Shown: positions 44,553 to 57,117 of the stretch, one piece after another
How positions within the stretch are numbered: the stretch's first letter is position 1
How the letters are laid out: every line of letters begins with the position of its first letter
Source of the DNA: Cryptomeria japonica
Taxonomy: Eukaryota > Streptophyta > Pinopsida > Cupressales > Cupressaceae
Length of the DNA stretch: 64,000 bases
Reading direction: 5' to 3'
Assembly (NCBI RefSeq): GCF_030272615.1
Contig: NC_081406.1
Span: 112,127,783 to 112,191,782, forward strand
The notes under the pieces: generated by a model
Databases searched by the model: none
What the model saw: the letters and a program-made list of their open reading frames with translations, nothing else
Told to the model about the DNA's origin: nothing
Made by a program: the position numbers and the translations under genes

Positions 44553-47134
44553 TGTTGGCATTGATGTCAACCAGTATAAGCAGGATACTGGTATAAGAGA
44601 TGTATGTGTTGCACTGCCATGGATGCATACAGAACGAGATATCTTTGATATTACCTTGTGTTATAGTCTATCATAGGAAAGGATAACATTTCAACTAGTA
44701 AGTGATGTGTTGACATGGAGAAGACAAATCAACCAAGTGAGTGGTTTTCAACCGACAAGCTTATGACCAGTGTACAAGCAAAATGAGAAAGGTGCTTGAG
44801 TTGTTGTTTGTGATGAAGAGGTGGAATGTTACCTAAATCACATCAACACAGGAGGAGAAGGATGTACAGGTCACTGATATGTTGTGTAGATGTCAAACAA
44901 CAGGACTCCCACTAGTTAAAGTTTCAGTCACCACTTGCAGAGATGACTGACAGTGAATGTGCCCAACTGATTCACATGGGCATGTGTTGAAGATATGCAT
45001 GCTCAAACAGGGAAGCCACATTAGTGCATTACAGGATGCAGATGACAAGGATCCACTCCCACTAACCGGATGACCAAGTGGATGATGAGAAAGCCTCTAG
45101 AGCGTGAGATCAAACATGAACACAAGATCAGTGTGTGAAGACATGATGTGCTATCGAGGTAGAGAAGGAAGAGTTAAGATGGTGAGTTTTCCTTCTTGAC
45201 AAACCAGTTGAGAAGTGAACTAGTCAAATGAAAATGAAGCTCTGCAGTTGCACACATGAAGTTACTAGTATGCAGATGGAAAGTGGTGTTTCCACAGATG
45301 CATAATAGTTGGATATGGATGGCATGAAGGTATCATGCACACTACCGGTATGAATGCAGAAACATGCCAATTGGTAAACAAGGAGGATACTAGCATACTA
45401 CCAAGTAGACCGAGAGACAAAAGTGAAGTGCTCTCAGCCTGATGAAGATGCACATGATGAGTCATCCTAGATTGCTGTTGAGAACTAACATAGTTATTGT
45501 CTAGGCTGACAAAGATCCACCTTCACAAGGAAGGAGAAGGCAAGAAGCTAAACTGGTAGGAAAAACGCGACTAGTAGTATGAAGCATACATCAGTTGTTT
45601 GATATTGGTTGATGACCATGTTGGTTCAACATAGTGAGATAAGGTGGATATCGACAAGGTGCTAAGAGATGACATACTAGCAGGGTTACTAGAGAACTGG
45701 TAGGGTTAGATGTCTGGTAGGTGTGCACCAGTTGTGTGTTTGGTCGGTGATCCTGTCTGAACTAACACAAAGATATAAGCTGAGATGGATACCGATAGGG
45801 ATGCCACGTGGAGTTGAAGTGGAAGTCTTGCAGGGGTTAGTGAGGTTCCATGATGGTGAGGTTGTTGCGGAGTTGGTTGACATTGATTGTTATGGGTTGA
45901 GTTGCAGAGGGGTTGCGACTTGAGGCAGGACGTATCCGATTAGATCCATGGAGTGCATTGATCGATGAAGGATGTCTGGATACAAATCAAAGTAGGTGAA
46001 GTAAATCATTGAACCATTTATGGTGTTTGATAGATGCAGGTCAACTTACAGGGCCATGCTTGCTAAACCTAGAAAATATGTATTTGAAGTTGCAAGATTG
46101 GCAGAGCTTGATTGATTTGTTGCAGGTGATCAATCTCTAGAAGGAGATCTAATTGAATTTGATGTGCCTCATGTTCAGTGGAAGAAACCCTAAGGTGTCA
46201 AGTTTGAATGTTTATTTTGGTGGGAAAGTCTAATTAGAAATATGTAGGTTGTAGATAGAATTGGTTGTTGCCTCAGAGGGAGATGTTGCCAAGTAAGGCC
46301 AAAGGCCAAATAGAGAAGTAGATGAAGTGTGATATCAACAGAGGGTCATAGAGATTGAGCAGAAGGGAGACAACATGTAATAGGTTTTAGCAGAGATTTA
46401 ACTGGTAAGGTTAAAGAAACCAACAAGTTGCAAGAGAGTATCAGTGAAGCCAACAGACAATGCTATAGCTAGCTGGAAGACAGTGGAGAGTGTCGAAGTG
46501 TAGAGCAAGTGAAGAGGAGATTTGATAGAGAAAAAGAAGAAGAAAGGTAACTGGTAGAATTGATCTCGTAAGGAAACAACATAAGTGTGTAGCAGAGACC
46601 AAAAGATAGTGATCCAACTGAAAGTTAAAGAGAGGTAGAGTGACAGGAAGAATAGAGAACCGGTAAGGAAGAGAAGGGGTGATATCGGTAGAGAGATTAT
46701 ATGTAGTGGTTGCAAGAATCACTTGTAACATGTTATTACTTTTGTATTGATGATATATTTTGTAGATCACTAAGTTGTAGCTCGATGCAGGGGTTGTAGC
46801 TCCTTGGGTTGGTTCCCTAAAATTAGGGGTTGGTGCTCCTTGGGTTGGTGCCCTAAATATTGTAATCAAAGTTTTGTTTGTGAGGCTAGATTGGAGCAGT
46901 AGTCTCCAGCAACATTTCTCATTGAGGTTTTTCCCATATTGGGTTTTCCTTGTTTATGTTGGTGTTATGTGATGTCCCATTTATGTGTGAGTTCTTTTGT
47001 GTTGGTCTCCCCTCTAACCGGTAAGTCTACATTGAGTTAGATCTGATAACTGGTATACTCACATAGGATAGCTAAAGGGAAAAGATTGAGAACCACTGAT
47101 TCACCCCCCTCTTAGTGGTGCATTGTGTCTAACA
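44553..47134 (+). repeat. Long solo LTR (2.58 kb) inserted in CO2
   Basis: Begins TGTTGGCATTGATGTCAACC and ends GTGTCTAACA, with the C-run motif at 47095-47116 near the end, so it is a plus-oriented copia-like LTR. CO2 RT reads on across it. Flanks TTTTT and AGTTT match at three of five bases, so the duplication is eroded or the ends are slightly off. No primer site or coding domain inside; minus-strand frames at 46398-46869 are not credible. The length is unusual for a copia LTR. Confidence 0.7.
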
Positions 47135-47513
47135 AGTTTATATAGATCTATGGTTGGTGGACTGTTATATCTTACTCAAGCTAGGTCTAACATTATGCAT
47201 GTTGTTCATATGGAAGCTAGATATCAAATTGATCCAAAAGAGAGTCATGTTACTACTGTGAAAAGAATATTTAGATATATTAAGGGAACTAAAGATTATG
47301 GTTTATGGTATCCAAAGAATGACGATTTCATGTTATTTTCTTACACTGATGAAGATTGGGCAAGTGATGTTGATGACCAGAAGAGTACTACCTGTGGAGC
47401 ATTCTTTTTAGGTAAGAAGTTGGTTTCATGGGCTAGCAAGAAACAAGATTCAATATCTCTATCTACTGCTGAAGCTGAGTACATTGCTACTGTTATTAAT
47501 TGCACTTAGAAAG
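47135..47513 (+). pseudogene. CO2 RT end and RNase H start
   Basis: Y-R-S-M-V-G-G-L-L-Y-L-T at 47143, then H-V-T-T-V-K-R-I-F-R-Y-I-K-G-T and the RNase H start Y-T-D-E-D-W-A at 47342. L-S-T-A-E-A-E-Y-I-A follows near 47460. It ends at a TAG and the NA3 boundary. The RNase H continues at 62258; about 25 bp appear lost at the junction. Confidence 0.9.
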
Positions 47514-48458
47514 TGTTGAAATCCAAGAACACTGAGAGGGGGGAGTGAATCAGTGTTCTACTAGAATGATCAATTTTAACCTTATTATAACATGTATACA
47601 CCAACCGGTATACCGGTACATATATAATTGAAAGAAGTAAAGCAATCAATAAGCCAATAATATAAATGAATACAATAACACACATAATTATATGTGTAAA
47701 ACCTCAAAGAGGAAAAAGCATAGTGGGATTTGTGACCCACAATATCAATTCACTAGCCATATGAAGAGATATTACAAAATAGAGGGGCATGCACTTGCAG
47801 GAAGGCTTACAGCCTAGAGCACACTACTCAGTCACAAAAGGAGCCTCACTGACTACATACAAATCCAGAGTACAATCCAGAGAAATGAGTTAATTGCTAA
47901 AATAGCATCTTTCTATGCCTGAATATAGTTCCTATTAAGTTTTGTTTGTTCTGATCTAAAACCCTAAACCCTTTAACGAAATAACCCTTTACAAAAATAT
48001 CCTCTCATACATAGTCTTTGTCATATATTTCGCATCTGATATCCATCCATATTCACATCCTTATAATCATCTACATATATCCTTAGCATATATCAAAATT
48101 ATCTAACCAACTGACCTATATACCCAATACAATTTATCATGCCTTGTGTCGGCTTACAAAGGTAATTACAATATCAATATAGATGTCGGCTAGATAACAT
48201 AAATACATGAATATCAAAAACAATTGTTGATGCCTGATCCAAAAGATGTCGACCTCTAATACCGATGACCTTATTATAAACCGTGCAGCTTGCATTTCTC
48301 ATTCCATCATGTCGGTATCGGTGTCAGTGCAGTGTCTATGAAGTGTCTGTCGGTACACAACTGAACCAAAACATGAAGCCAAAATAGATTGCCATGTTGC
48401 CATGTTGCTATCAATGACAACATAGTGAAACTAACCAATTGAGTGTCAATTGCCAACA
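47514..48458 (-). repeat. NA3 3' LTR
   Basis: TGTTGAAATCC to TGCCAACA. G-run motif at 47531-47554. Confidence 0.88.
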
Positions 48459-48675
48459 ATCTCCCCCTTTGGCATTGATGGCAACACTCATGTGAAAAAT
48501 GATCATGGTTTCATCTATCAGTTTCATCCTACCTACTCCCCCTAAGCTGAATATCCATCAATACAAAATACTCCATACTTCCATAGTTTTTCATCTATAT
48601 ACTCCCCCTAATGTATACAACTCCTTCTTTTTCTTTTTAACATCTATATCACTCCCCCTTTGACATCAATGCCAT
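48459..48675 (-). promoter_or_regulatory. NA3 polypurine tract and upstream copies
   Basis: On the minus strand GCCATCAATGCCAAAGGGGGAGAT adjoins the LTR (48459-48482), the same as NA2 and CO2. Further AGGGGGAGT copies occur at about 48535-48545, 48601-48609 and 48652-48662. Confidence 0.72.
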
Positions 48676-48762
48676 CAAAATTTCCAAAAAGAATGCAAAA
48701 GATCCAAAACTAAGATGAAGAATGAAAGATATTGTACAATGAATATCCCAAAAAATATCTTA

Positions 48763-51700
48763 CTAGAGCTTAATATATTTGAAAATATCAGGATATGCCT
48801 TCTCCAATAGCTCAAGATAAGTATCCCAACCAGATTTGAAAGTGTCAAAAATAGATACAAGTCCATTTAGCATATGGGCAAAGGACTCTTTCTCATTTAG
48901 CTTTGTTGGTGTGGGCTTACCAACCATATCTATACACTCCTTCTTATGCACACTAAGTGAATCCAATCGGGGACTCACTAAACCTCTAAGACTTCTGGCT
49001 CTTCTTATGATTTTCTCTTTTTCCTTCTCAAGAGTAGAAACTTGAGCTTCCAAAACCAAAATTTGACCATCAATGGATGTAGTCAATGAATTGAATCCAT
49101 CAAAAGAATTAGATATACTTGCAATTTTCTCCTGGATTTCCTTAATCTTATTATCCAAATTGAAGGTAAGAGCATCTATGTTACAACATACTCTATAAAT
49201 ATTTGTACATTGCTTTAAAGAATTATCTATCAATTTCAATTTTTCATCAATTTCGTTTCTCTTCGACTCAATCATCTGATCAAATTTAGCTCTTTTTGCT
49301 AGTGTGAACCTCTCCAGTGCTTGTCAGTTTGATATCTGCTGGAAGGATTGAAAATCCTTTGAAATGTGTTATTTGATTGTCTTAAGCTTGTCGGATGGGC
49401 TTGCTTCTCTTTCAAACTTGCACTCTGGGACTAGTCTATGTAAAACAGTGATAGACTGATCAATAATCCCTTTATCTATAGATCCTTCCTTCATCAATTT
49501 TTGTGTAGCCATCATCATGAGTTTAGCAGAACTCATCTCGGTTATGCTTTTCTTTTCAACCTGCGAGGTGTCAATTGACAACAATGATGAACTCACTACC
49601 GATTCCTTTTTGGATTCCTCTTTGTTCTCCTCTGATGATTTTTCCTTTGTAGCCTCCTCACTTACACCGGTGGCTTCACCACTTGGTGCAGTCTCGGTAT
49701 CTACCAGTTCCTCCCTAGGAACTGTATCCTTATTCTATACATCTCTATCCAGAGGACTGTTGTCCTCAACATTAGTATCATGTACATTGTCAACCTTTAC
49801 ACTTTCTATATTTATCGATATCTCAACATTTTTCTATACATTTGTATCTACTAGGGGCTTAATTTCCACTATCTTAATGTTTTTTAGAATTGAGGGTGAA
49901 GTAACTATAATACCCATTCCTTTTCCTTCAATCAAGATTTTTGTACTGTCTGTCTTTGATTTCGATGAAGAATAGAAACCACGGTTCTCTTCAAATAACT
50001 TAACCCATTCATTGTGGGTCTCCTTTACTATCTCATTTACCCTTCCTAGCATTGGACTGATTATTCTATGTTTGTTGTTAAATATTTTCCTATCTGCAAC
50101 CTCAAGTGTCCTATCCATGTCCTCTAGAGCAATAGAAACACAAACAAATAACAACTCTTGAATCTTAATATCTTTATCCTATTGCATTGTTGATAGCCTC
50201 CTCACATCTAATATATCATACAATTCTGCCGGTATTTGGTTTTCAATTTCAATTAAGGCTTTCTTATAAATATCCAAAAATAACAAAAATACTTTCTCTA
50301 CTTCTATTTGTTCATCATCATCTAAATGATCATAGTAAAACTATACATTATTTAACATGTCATCCTTAGTTATTTCATCTACTAACTCCACACAAGTCTT
50401 TGGTGGAATGATAGTTACATTACTAGATTGAATTGCCATATCAATGTCATTCTTCTTCTTCCTTTTTGCAGTATTGGATGGAGCTGAAGGTGTTTCTTTT
50501 GGAGCTCATTTATGTGTCGGTAACTTGAATGTAACTTTCCTAACCAATTGGTTTTTAGCCTCTACCTTGGTTTCCTCTATTTTCTTCCTCATTACCCTTT
50601 TGAATGCCAAGGGTGTGTCATCTTCAGATGTAGATTCTATTGTAACAGGTTCAATGAATACTTTTGGTTCTTTTCTCTTCCTACCTTTCTTCGTGACAAC
50701 ATCAATCAATGCTTTGATGTCTTGTGAGACCTTATCAACAAACTTACTGTTCTTCACTTGCTGCTTCTTTCTTTTCTTGTGGTTGAACTCTGTTTCAAGC
50801 TCGTGTCTTTTTCTTTGCAATACCAAAGGTTTCGACAATTTCATCTACCGGTGCATCAATTCACATCTTTGTATAGGCATCTAAAATTTGTCCATCAACT
50901 TCATAGCCCATTTCCTCAATCCAGATCTTCTGGGGCTTGATCACTTCCATGAGTGTTTCATCTTTCTTCACCATGAAGCATATGTCGGTTGAGTAGTTCT
51001 CAACAATGTGCTTATGAATTCTTTCTCTAGATTTTATGGCTTTCTAGAATGCTTTAAAATATCCCCATACTTTATCATCTCTCTGATTACTTAATGAAGA
51101 AATTGATTGTTTCAGTTGCCTCCCTATTGGGATGTCAAATGCTCATTGTCTTTTCCCAAAATCGGGAGTCTCATTGATGAAAAATAGCATTAAACAGACA
51201 ATTAAGTTGCCATACTTGAAAGTTCCTTTCTTTTCTCCTTTAATCTTTCCTAGGTTTATCAATAATTCATCTAACATCCAACCACATAGATCCAATTTCT
51301 TAGTTTCTCTCATCATCTTATAAGCTGCAAAAATGCAGGAGTTGGAAACAGAATTCAGTCAGTTTGACTGAGTTACCTTATAATTGATGACCATGCTCCC
51401 AAATCTGATGCTTGTGTCGATGATAGTGCCAATTCTCATAGATCGCTTGTCTGATGTAGCGCTAGTGATTTTATTTACATAATCATTAGAGACCTTCTTA
51501 TCTGGACGTTGCCCAACTTGTGGTAAACCGGTGAGTGCCTTGATGGCTTCCTTTGCAATCTTGTATGGTCTACCCAACCAAATAAACTCTCCATGTACTC
51601 TTCTTAAAACATACCTAACTATTTTATCTTTGAATTTTAGAAAGTCCAAATGTTGGTAAACCCTAAGTCTTCAATGTGCTTGTATTCAGGTTTGATCTTT

Positions 51701-51960
51701 CCAGAATCTCCCATTAGCTCACTAATGTACATGCCCTTTATATCAGATGTCCCCAAATCCTCAATGTGATTGTGTATGTATGCCCTAACATCTTTGACAT
51801 ACACAACTCCTTCTGGAACATGGGAAAATGCTCCAACTGAGTGATCCAGGGTAGCCACATGCGGATATTGCTTGAAAGTTGGCCTGGGATGGTCCTTGAC
51901 CTCAACAACAGCTAGGTTTGAAACAAAGATAGCACATCTGATGATCTTGCTTCCATGATT
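48763..51960 (-). pseudogene. NA3 ORF2: homologue of NA2 ORF2, unknown function
   Basis: A degraded frame of about 1,060 codons starts with an ATG near 51958 and ends at 48763. A frame slip occurs close to the start and another around 51640, plus stops (for example TGA near 51137, TAG near 51040). It keeps the NA2 landmarks in order: VVEV..HPR (about 51905), VGAFS.VP.GVVY (51838), KIAKEAI..LTGLP (51570), SATSDKRSMR (51455), D-L-C-G-W-M-L-D-E-L-L near 51290, V-K-K-D-E near 50970, FKRVMRKK (50600), a Lys/Arg-rich stretch (50780-50680), and the C-terminal coiled coil (49275-48763) with LEKEKEKI and SPRLDSL. Spacing and total length match NA2, so this is a real, conserved protein family rather than chance frames. 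The biochemical role is unknown. Confidence 0.75.
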
Positions 51961-52388
51961 AAAGATAAATACCCATTGATCGCTGCTAGTGAAACCCTAA
52001 AAACTTCTTCCAGCCGCTGGTGAAATTTCTCAAGAAGATATATGATTGCACTGAATCACCTTTGACCACTTTGAATTGCTCTTAATCACTCTAAATGCAA
52101 GGTGATAAAAAATGAAGTGGATTCAAACTTTTAACCTCCAAGAAAAACCCTAATCTTTCATTGACATCAATGACTTCCAGTGGAAGATAATAGATCTTGA
52201 ACAAACATCTCCATGCCAGATAAGCATCTCCAATGTCTAGAACATCTTCCAAAACCTCTTCCCGGGGCATATGCAATATCTTCATGAATTGTGACTACCC
52301 CTAAGGAATCTACCTTAGTTACCGGTTGAGCTTCCTGCTGATGCAGGAGCAACCTCCTCTGGTGGATAAGTAACCGGTGCATTGAAAT
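51961..52388. other. NA3 spacer between ORF1 and ORF2
   Basis: No gene supported. Short minus-strand frames lack any family feature. Confidence 0.45.
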
Positions 52389-53470
52389 CTACAAATTCTT
52401 CTTCTGACTTCCTAATCCATCTCTAGGTATGATCTTGCCAGATTTCATTGACTTTCTCTTTCCCTTTCTCATTTGATCTCTATTACCAACTAGTGGATTT
52501 CTACTTCTACAAAATTTAGCAATATGTGCAACCTCATTACATGCATAACATGTAACATTGTTCTTTTTAATTGCTTTTCTTGATGTGCAATGATTAGCCA
52601 TATGTCTAAATTTTTCACATGCATAACATTTTACATTCATTCTACAACCTTCTTTTTTATGACCATTCTTATTGCTTTTAGAAAATTGATCAGGAACAAA
52701 ATTATTGTTCTGATTTTCTCTATTTCTACATTGCTTAGCCATGTGACCAAATTTATTACAAACAAAACATCTACCATTAAATTTATAAGCATTGAACTGC
52801 CTCACCAGTGCCTTATGGTTTTGATCTTCATTTGCAGTATCAAAAATTTGACCTTATTCAAATCCAAGTCCACTTGAACCTCCAATCTCCCTTTGTCTCT
52901 TCAATAATTTATCAAGTTGTGTTGAACTAATCTTGAATTTTTCTTTATACTCACTTGCAATAGTCAGATCATCTCTTAGAATTATCATTTGTCTCTCAAG
53001 CTCTTGTTCATTACTCTAGGATTGTACTAAATCAATTCTCAACATATCATTCTCATGAACCAGCCTACCACATTCTTCAAATTTGTTCTTCAAGGATATA
53101 GCAAGATTTTCCTCCTTTTTCTTCCGATCTTCAATCTCCTTCGACATTCTCATAGTTATAGCTTGCATTTCATTTCTCATGACCATGTTCTCTTGACTCG
53201 GCTTCTAACACTGTTCCTTAAGTGCGTCTTTCTATTCATCATCCCAATTTTGCAAAAGTTCCTTCCTCCTAGCTTGAACAGATGGCAACCTCTCTTGTAG
53301 GACAAGAATGAACTCCTGAGAAGAATTCAATTCATTTTGCAACTTCAAATTATTTAGCCTTTCAGCATCATAATCTTCAAGTGCTACCTCAAGTTGCTTT
53401 TCCAAACTCATATCCATGGATTCTAAATTTAGGATATCCCTCAAGTTGTTAAACTTCCTCCGAGGTACAA
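52389..53470 (-). pseudogene. NA3 ORF1: coiled-coil and triple CCHC gag-like protein
   Basis: A single frame of about 360 codons with a few stops. The N-terminal coiled coil (53440-52900) opens with K-Q-L-E-V-A-L-E-D-Y-D-A-E, nearly the same as NA2 ORF1. A G-L-G-F-E linker follows near 52870, then three zinc knuckles: C-F-V-C-x4-H-x4-C (about 52770), C-Y-A-C-x4-H-x4-C (about 52625) and C-Y-A-C-N-E-V-A-H-I-A-K-F-C (about 52545). A degenerate S-K-S-N-K-N-G-H knuckle sits between the first two, and the tail is Lys-rich. Better preserved than NA1 and NA2. Likely RNA-binding nucleocapsid protein. Confidence 0.8.
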
Positions 53471-53485
53471 AGCTCTGATACCAAT
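53471..53485 (-). promoter_or_regulatory. NA3 primer binding site
   Basis: The minus strand reads ATTGGTATCAGAGC, an exact initiator tRNA-Met complement. The adjoining LTR end is mutated (AA for TG at 53486). Confidence 0.9.
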
Positions 53486-54059
53486 AATTGGAATCCAAGA
53501 ACACTGAGAGGGGAGGGGGGCGTGAATCAGTGTTCTACTGAAATGATCAATTTTAACCTTATTAAAACATGCATACACCTACCGGTGTACCGACACATAT
53601 AGAATTAAAATAAGTAAAGCAATCAATAAGCCAATCACATAAATGAATACCATAACACACATAATTATACGTGGAAAACCTCAAAGAGGAAAAACCATAG
53701 TGGCATTTGTGACCCACAATATCAATTCACTGGCCATATGAAGAGATATTAAAAAATAGAGGAGCCTGCACTTGTAGGAAGGCTTACAGCTTAGAGCACA
53801 CTACTCAATCACAAAAGGAGCCTCACTAACTAAATACAAATCCATACTACAATCTGGAGAAATGAGTGAACTGCTAAAATAACATCTTTCTATGCCTGAA
53901 CACAGTTCCTGTTAAGCTTTGTTTGTTCCAGTCTAAAACCCTAAACCCTTTACCTGAATAACCCTTTACAAAAATATTCTCTCATACTTAATATTTTTCA
54001 CATATTTTGTATCTGCTATCCATCCATATTCACATCCTTATAATCATCAACATATATCT
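53486..54059 (-). repeat. NA3 5' LTR, left part
   Basis: First 574 bp of the right LTR up to the GY2 insertion. G-run motif at 53503-53531. Confidence 0.88.
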
Positions 54060-55642
54060 TGATGGGGATGGGCTTGGGATAGACTAGCCTAGTCTATGCT
54101 CTTTGATCCTCTCCTTGGATCACCAGGTGTTCCAACCACACCCTAAGGTTTCTAGGAACTCCCTTTCTTGTGGAATCCCTTGACCTTTCCCAATCCACCC
54201 ACCAACAACATGTGATTCTTCTAACCTAAGCTCTCACCTACTCACAAGCTTCAAAAACCCTACATAGGCTAATAAGGGTTTAACTCTTCCTACACATTCT
54301 CAGGTCCTAGCAAGGATAGGATAGTTCTTTGACATGTTTCTCCATCTACTCATGTTCCCCCAAGAGGTTTTGACATTCCTTCTTGTTACCGATTTCACAA
54401 TTTTGTTTTTTTCCTACAAAATAGGGCTACAAGGAATGAGCCCCTATTAGGCCTCCATTCCGGACTTTTAGGGCTTCCTCTTGCAAAAAATGTCAAAACT
54501 TGTGAAACTCCCCAAAGGGACTACCATTTATTTTCCCAAGGCTCAAGTATTTTCCTATTTTTGGGACCCCAAGTGTCTGTACACTGCCCTAGGTGGATTT
54601 AAGGGTTTTTGAGGGTTTTTAGGCCTGCCAAGGTCACAGTGATGGTTTGCTATCTTCACCACCTTGTCTAGATTGGTGGAAACTCCTCCTTCTCACCAAT
54701 GATTCTCCACACACCCCTCTACAACTTCTCCATAGGGTTCCTCTTTCCTTTTCCTTCCTTGCTCTCACGGACCTCTGTAACCTTAACCCTTCCTAGCTGG
54801 GCACAGTCCAATCTCGCCTAGGAGGGGGTCTTTGAAAGGATTTCTTGCATCTTCAAGGGCCCTACTTACTCTAATATATTTTACAAGGTCCACAATCCTA
54901 TTCCCCATGGTTTAATGGTGTTTCCACAATGGGGATAGGAGTTGTCAACCCATTTACACAAAACAGTCCAAAACTAGACAGTAAGGAAGAATTTTACAAA
55001 ATATTTACAAACATGCCAAAACTTGGAAAAAAAACTTAATATAAATTCTCAAAATGAATGTTTCAACACTCAAAAAGACTCCCAATATGGTTTAGGTTCC
55101 AGAACAATCCATTAATAATCCTTCATTGCTCCATTTGTGCTGATTGGCAACAAAAACACAATCACGATCAAGGAGTTTTTCCTTTTTCCGTACACTCTGA
55201 CATCCAACCCCTCATTTTAGGGTTTGCACCAATTTATAATTTCTTTGCCTTAGTTTGTGTGCTATGGTTAGGGTTACCAATGCCAAGCTAAGGTTATGAC
55301 CTATTTGGTGGAAAAGTTGCATGACAACTTTGAAAAGTTGTCATGCAACTTTTTGCAACTTTTGAGCAACTTTTGCAATGTTGCTTTTTTTGACTTTTAG
55401 GCCTACATTAGGCTATCCTATGGACACAACCATGCTAAAAGGACCCCAAACTCACCAATAGGCACACATACCCTCAACTCCAAGAGAAAACTCAACCTAG
55501 ACTTGTGAACCTAGGACCTAAACTAGGACCTAAACAAAACCAATGAGATCTTGGCTCTTATTACATTTACATGGCTTCTTAAAGAAGAAAAATCCCAATA
55601 AAATAAAATGGTGGAAGACCTTAGAAGGGTGCTCCTACACCA
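54060..55642 (-). repeat. GY2 3' LTR
   Basis: TGATGGGGATGGGC to CTCCTACACCA. It contains a perfect 20-bp inverted repeat at 55312-55353. The internal polypurine tract follows at 55643-55655 (minus: AGAGGGGGAGTA). Confidence 0.94.
55312..55353. repeat. Perfect 20-bp inverted repeat in the GY2 3' LTR
   Basis: AAAAGTTGCATGACAACTTT (55312-55331), spacer GA, and its exact reverse complement (55334-55353). Also present unchanged in the other LTR (61540-61581). Further GCAACTTTT copies follow directly. Confidence 0.95.
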
Positions 55643-55662
55643 TACTCCCCCTCTGCATAAAA

Positions 55663-56085
55663 TTAAGGAACTAGGGGAGAGATGAGAGCCAGGTCAATAG
55701 CAAGTTTCTTGAACCTGCCCTCTTCAACCCAAGTGGCTTCAGACTCAGGTTGACCTGCCCACTTCACCAAGTGTTCCATGTAGACCTGTTGTCTAGTAGA
55801 CTTCTTCACCCTTGACTCCAAGATCTTGTCTACTATGGGTTTCTTCACTCGAGGCAAGGCATTCACATCCAAGTCCTGCAGCACCTTGGCTTGATTCTCA
55901 GTTTGCCCTATTGTTTCACCTTTGTACAATATCAGATCAGCAACATTGAAGACTGGTGATATAGCTAAACCTAAAGGAAGATCCACCTTGTAGGCATTCT
56001 CACCATATTTTGACAGAATTTTACAAGGTCCTACCATCACATAGTCACCCACTTTGAACTGAACCTCTCTCCTTTTTTCATCCAC
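55663..56085 (-). pseudogene. GY2 integrase C-terminus and chromodomain
   Basis: Open 140-codon end of pol. The first 70 residues form the integrase C-terminal DNA-binding part (F-K-V-G-D-Y-V-M-V, then P-C-K-I-L-S-K-Y-G, L-G-L-A-I-S-P-V-F-N-V). The chromodomain follows at about 55810-55700: V-Y-M-E-H-L-V-K-W-A-G-Q-P-E-S-E-A-T-W, with the aromatic and acidic positions of the family. Chromodomains guide integration toward marked chromatin. A TAG at 56092-56094 separates it from the core. Confidence 0.9.
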
Positions 56086-56091
56086 TTTAGC

Positions 56092-56952
56092 TTTCTATTT
56101 TTGAGTAGACTCTAGGATGGCTCTCTTGACCTGTTCTTGGACTTCCTTGATGGTTTGAGTGAAGTCCTCTTCTTGCCCACTCTTCATCTCCATGGAACCA
56201 AGTTCTCTTAGTTCACACACCCCTCTAGGATGTCTGCCATAGACAACCTCAAAAGGACTCCTTCTAGTGGTCCTATTTACACTGTCATTGTAGGCATACT
56301 CAGCTTGTGGAATAACTAGATCCCAAGTCTGCCCATACTCCTTGGTTAGACACCTTAGCAAGTTGCCTAACACCCTGTTAATGACTTCAGTTTGACCATC
56401 AGTTTGTGGATGGTAAGTTGAGCTCAATGATATATTAGTTCCTAGTCTTCTGCATAAGGTTTGCCAAAAATGGCCCATGAACTTGCTATCCCTATCTGAA
56501 ACAATACTTAATGGGAGTCCATGAATCCTTACAATCTCCTTAAAGAAGAGATGTGCAATATAGCTAGCATCATGAGTAGTTCTACATGGAATGAAGTGGC
56601 TCATCTTAGAAAACCTGTCTACCACCACATAGATGCTATCCATACTTGTCTTTGTCTTGGGGAGTCCTACCACAAATTCCATGCTCACACACTCCCAAGG
56701 CCTATTTGGGACCGGTAATGGCTAATAGAGGCCTGCATTGCTTGATCCTCCTTTTGCCCTTTGGCACACACCACATTGTTTCACATACCTTCTCACATCC
56801 CTTGGCAACCTAGGCCAATGGTAGTATCTCTGTACTAGATCCAAAGATTTATTGATTCCAAAGTGTCCACTTGGGCTTCCATTGTGTTTCTCTTGTATGA
56901 GATTTTCTCTCATGGATCCTCTAGGCACACATAACTGATTGCCTTTGAACAA
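56092..56952 (-). pseudogene. GY2 integrase zinc domain and catalytic core
   Basis: The zinc-binding domain at 56952-56722 has H-N-G-S-P-S-G-H-F-G and C-G-V-C-Q-R, the H-H-C-C set, and ends at a TAG near 56721. The core at 56690-56095 has Glu instead of the usual first Asp (S-M-E-F-V-V-G-L-P, codon 56679-56677), an intact second Asp in V-S-D-R-D-S-K-F (about 56507) and the Glu in G-Q-T-E-V-I-N-R (about 56390). The D-to-E change would be expected to weaken catalysis. Confidence 0.88.
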
Positions 56953-57117
56953 GAGACCATTTTGAAGAGTGTAATCTACATACTCACCATGAAAATGATT
57001 CTCAAACTCCTTGCAGACCTTGTAGGTTGATGAGAAGTCTTCATCTTCTTCAAAGAGATCCTTGAAACCTTCTATCCCTATGCTCTACAATTGTAATCCT
57101 TGGACAATCAATAACTT

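Noticed and set aside
46398-46869. Two overlapping minus-strand frames, 105 and 142 codons, one with hydrophobic stretches
   Set aside because: They lie in a solo LTR, antisense, with no family feature; low stop density alone is not enough.
55058-55291. Plus-strand 77-codon frame in the GY2 LTR
   Set aside because: The matching region of the other LTR does not keep the frame, so it is not coding.
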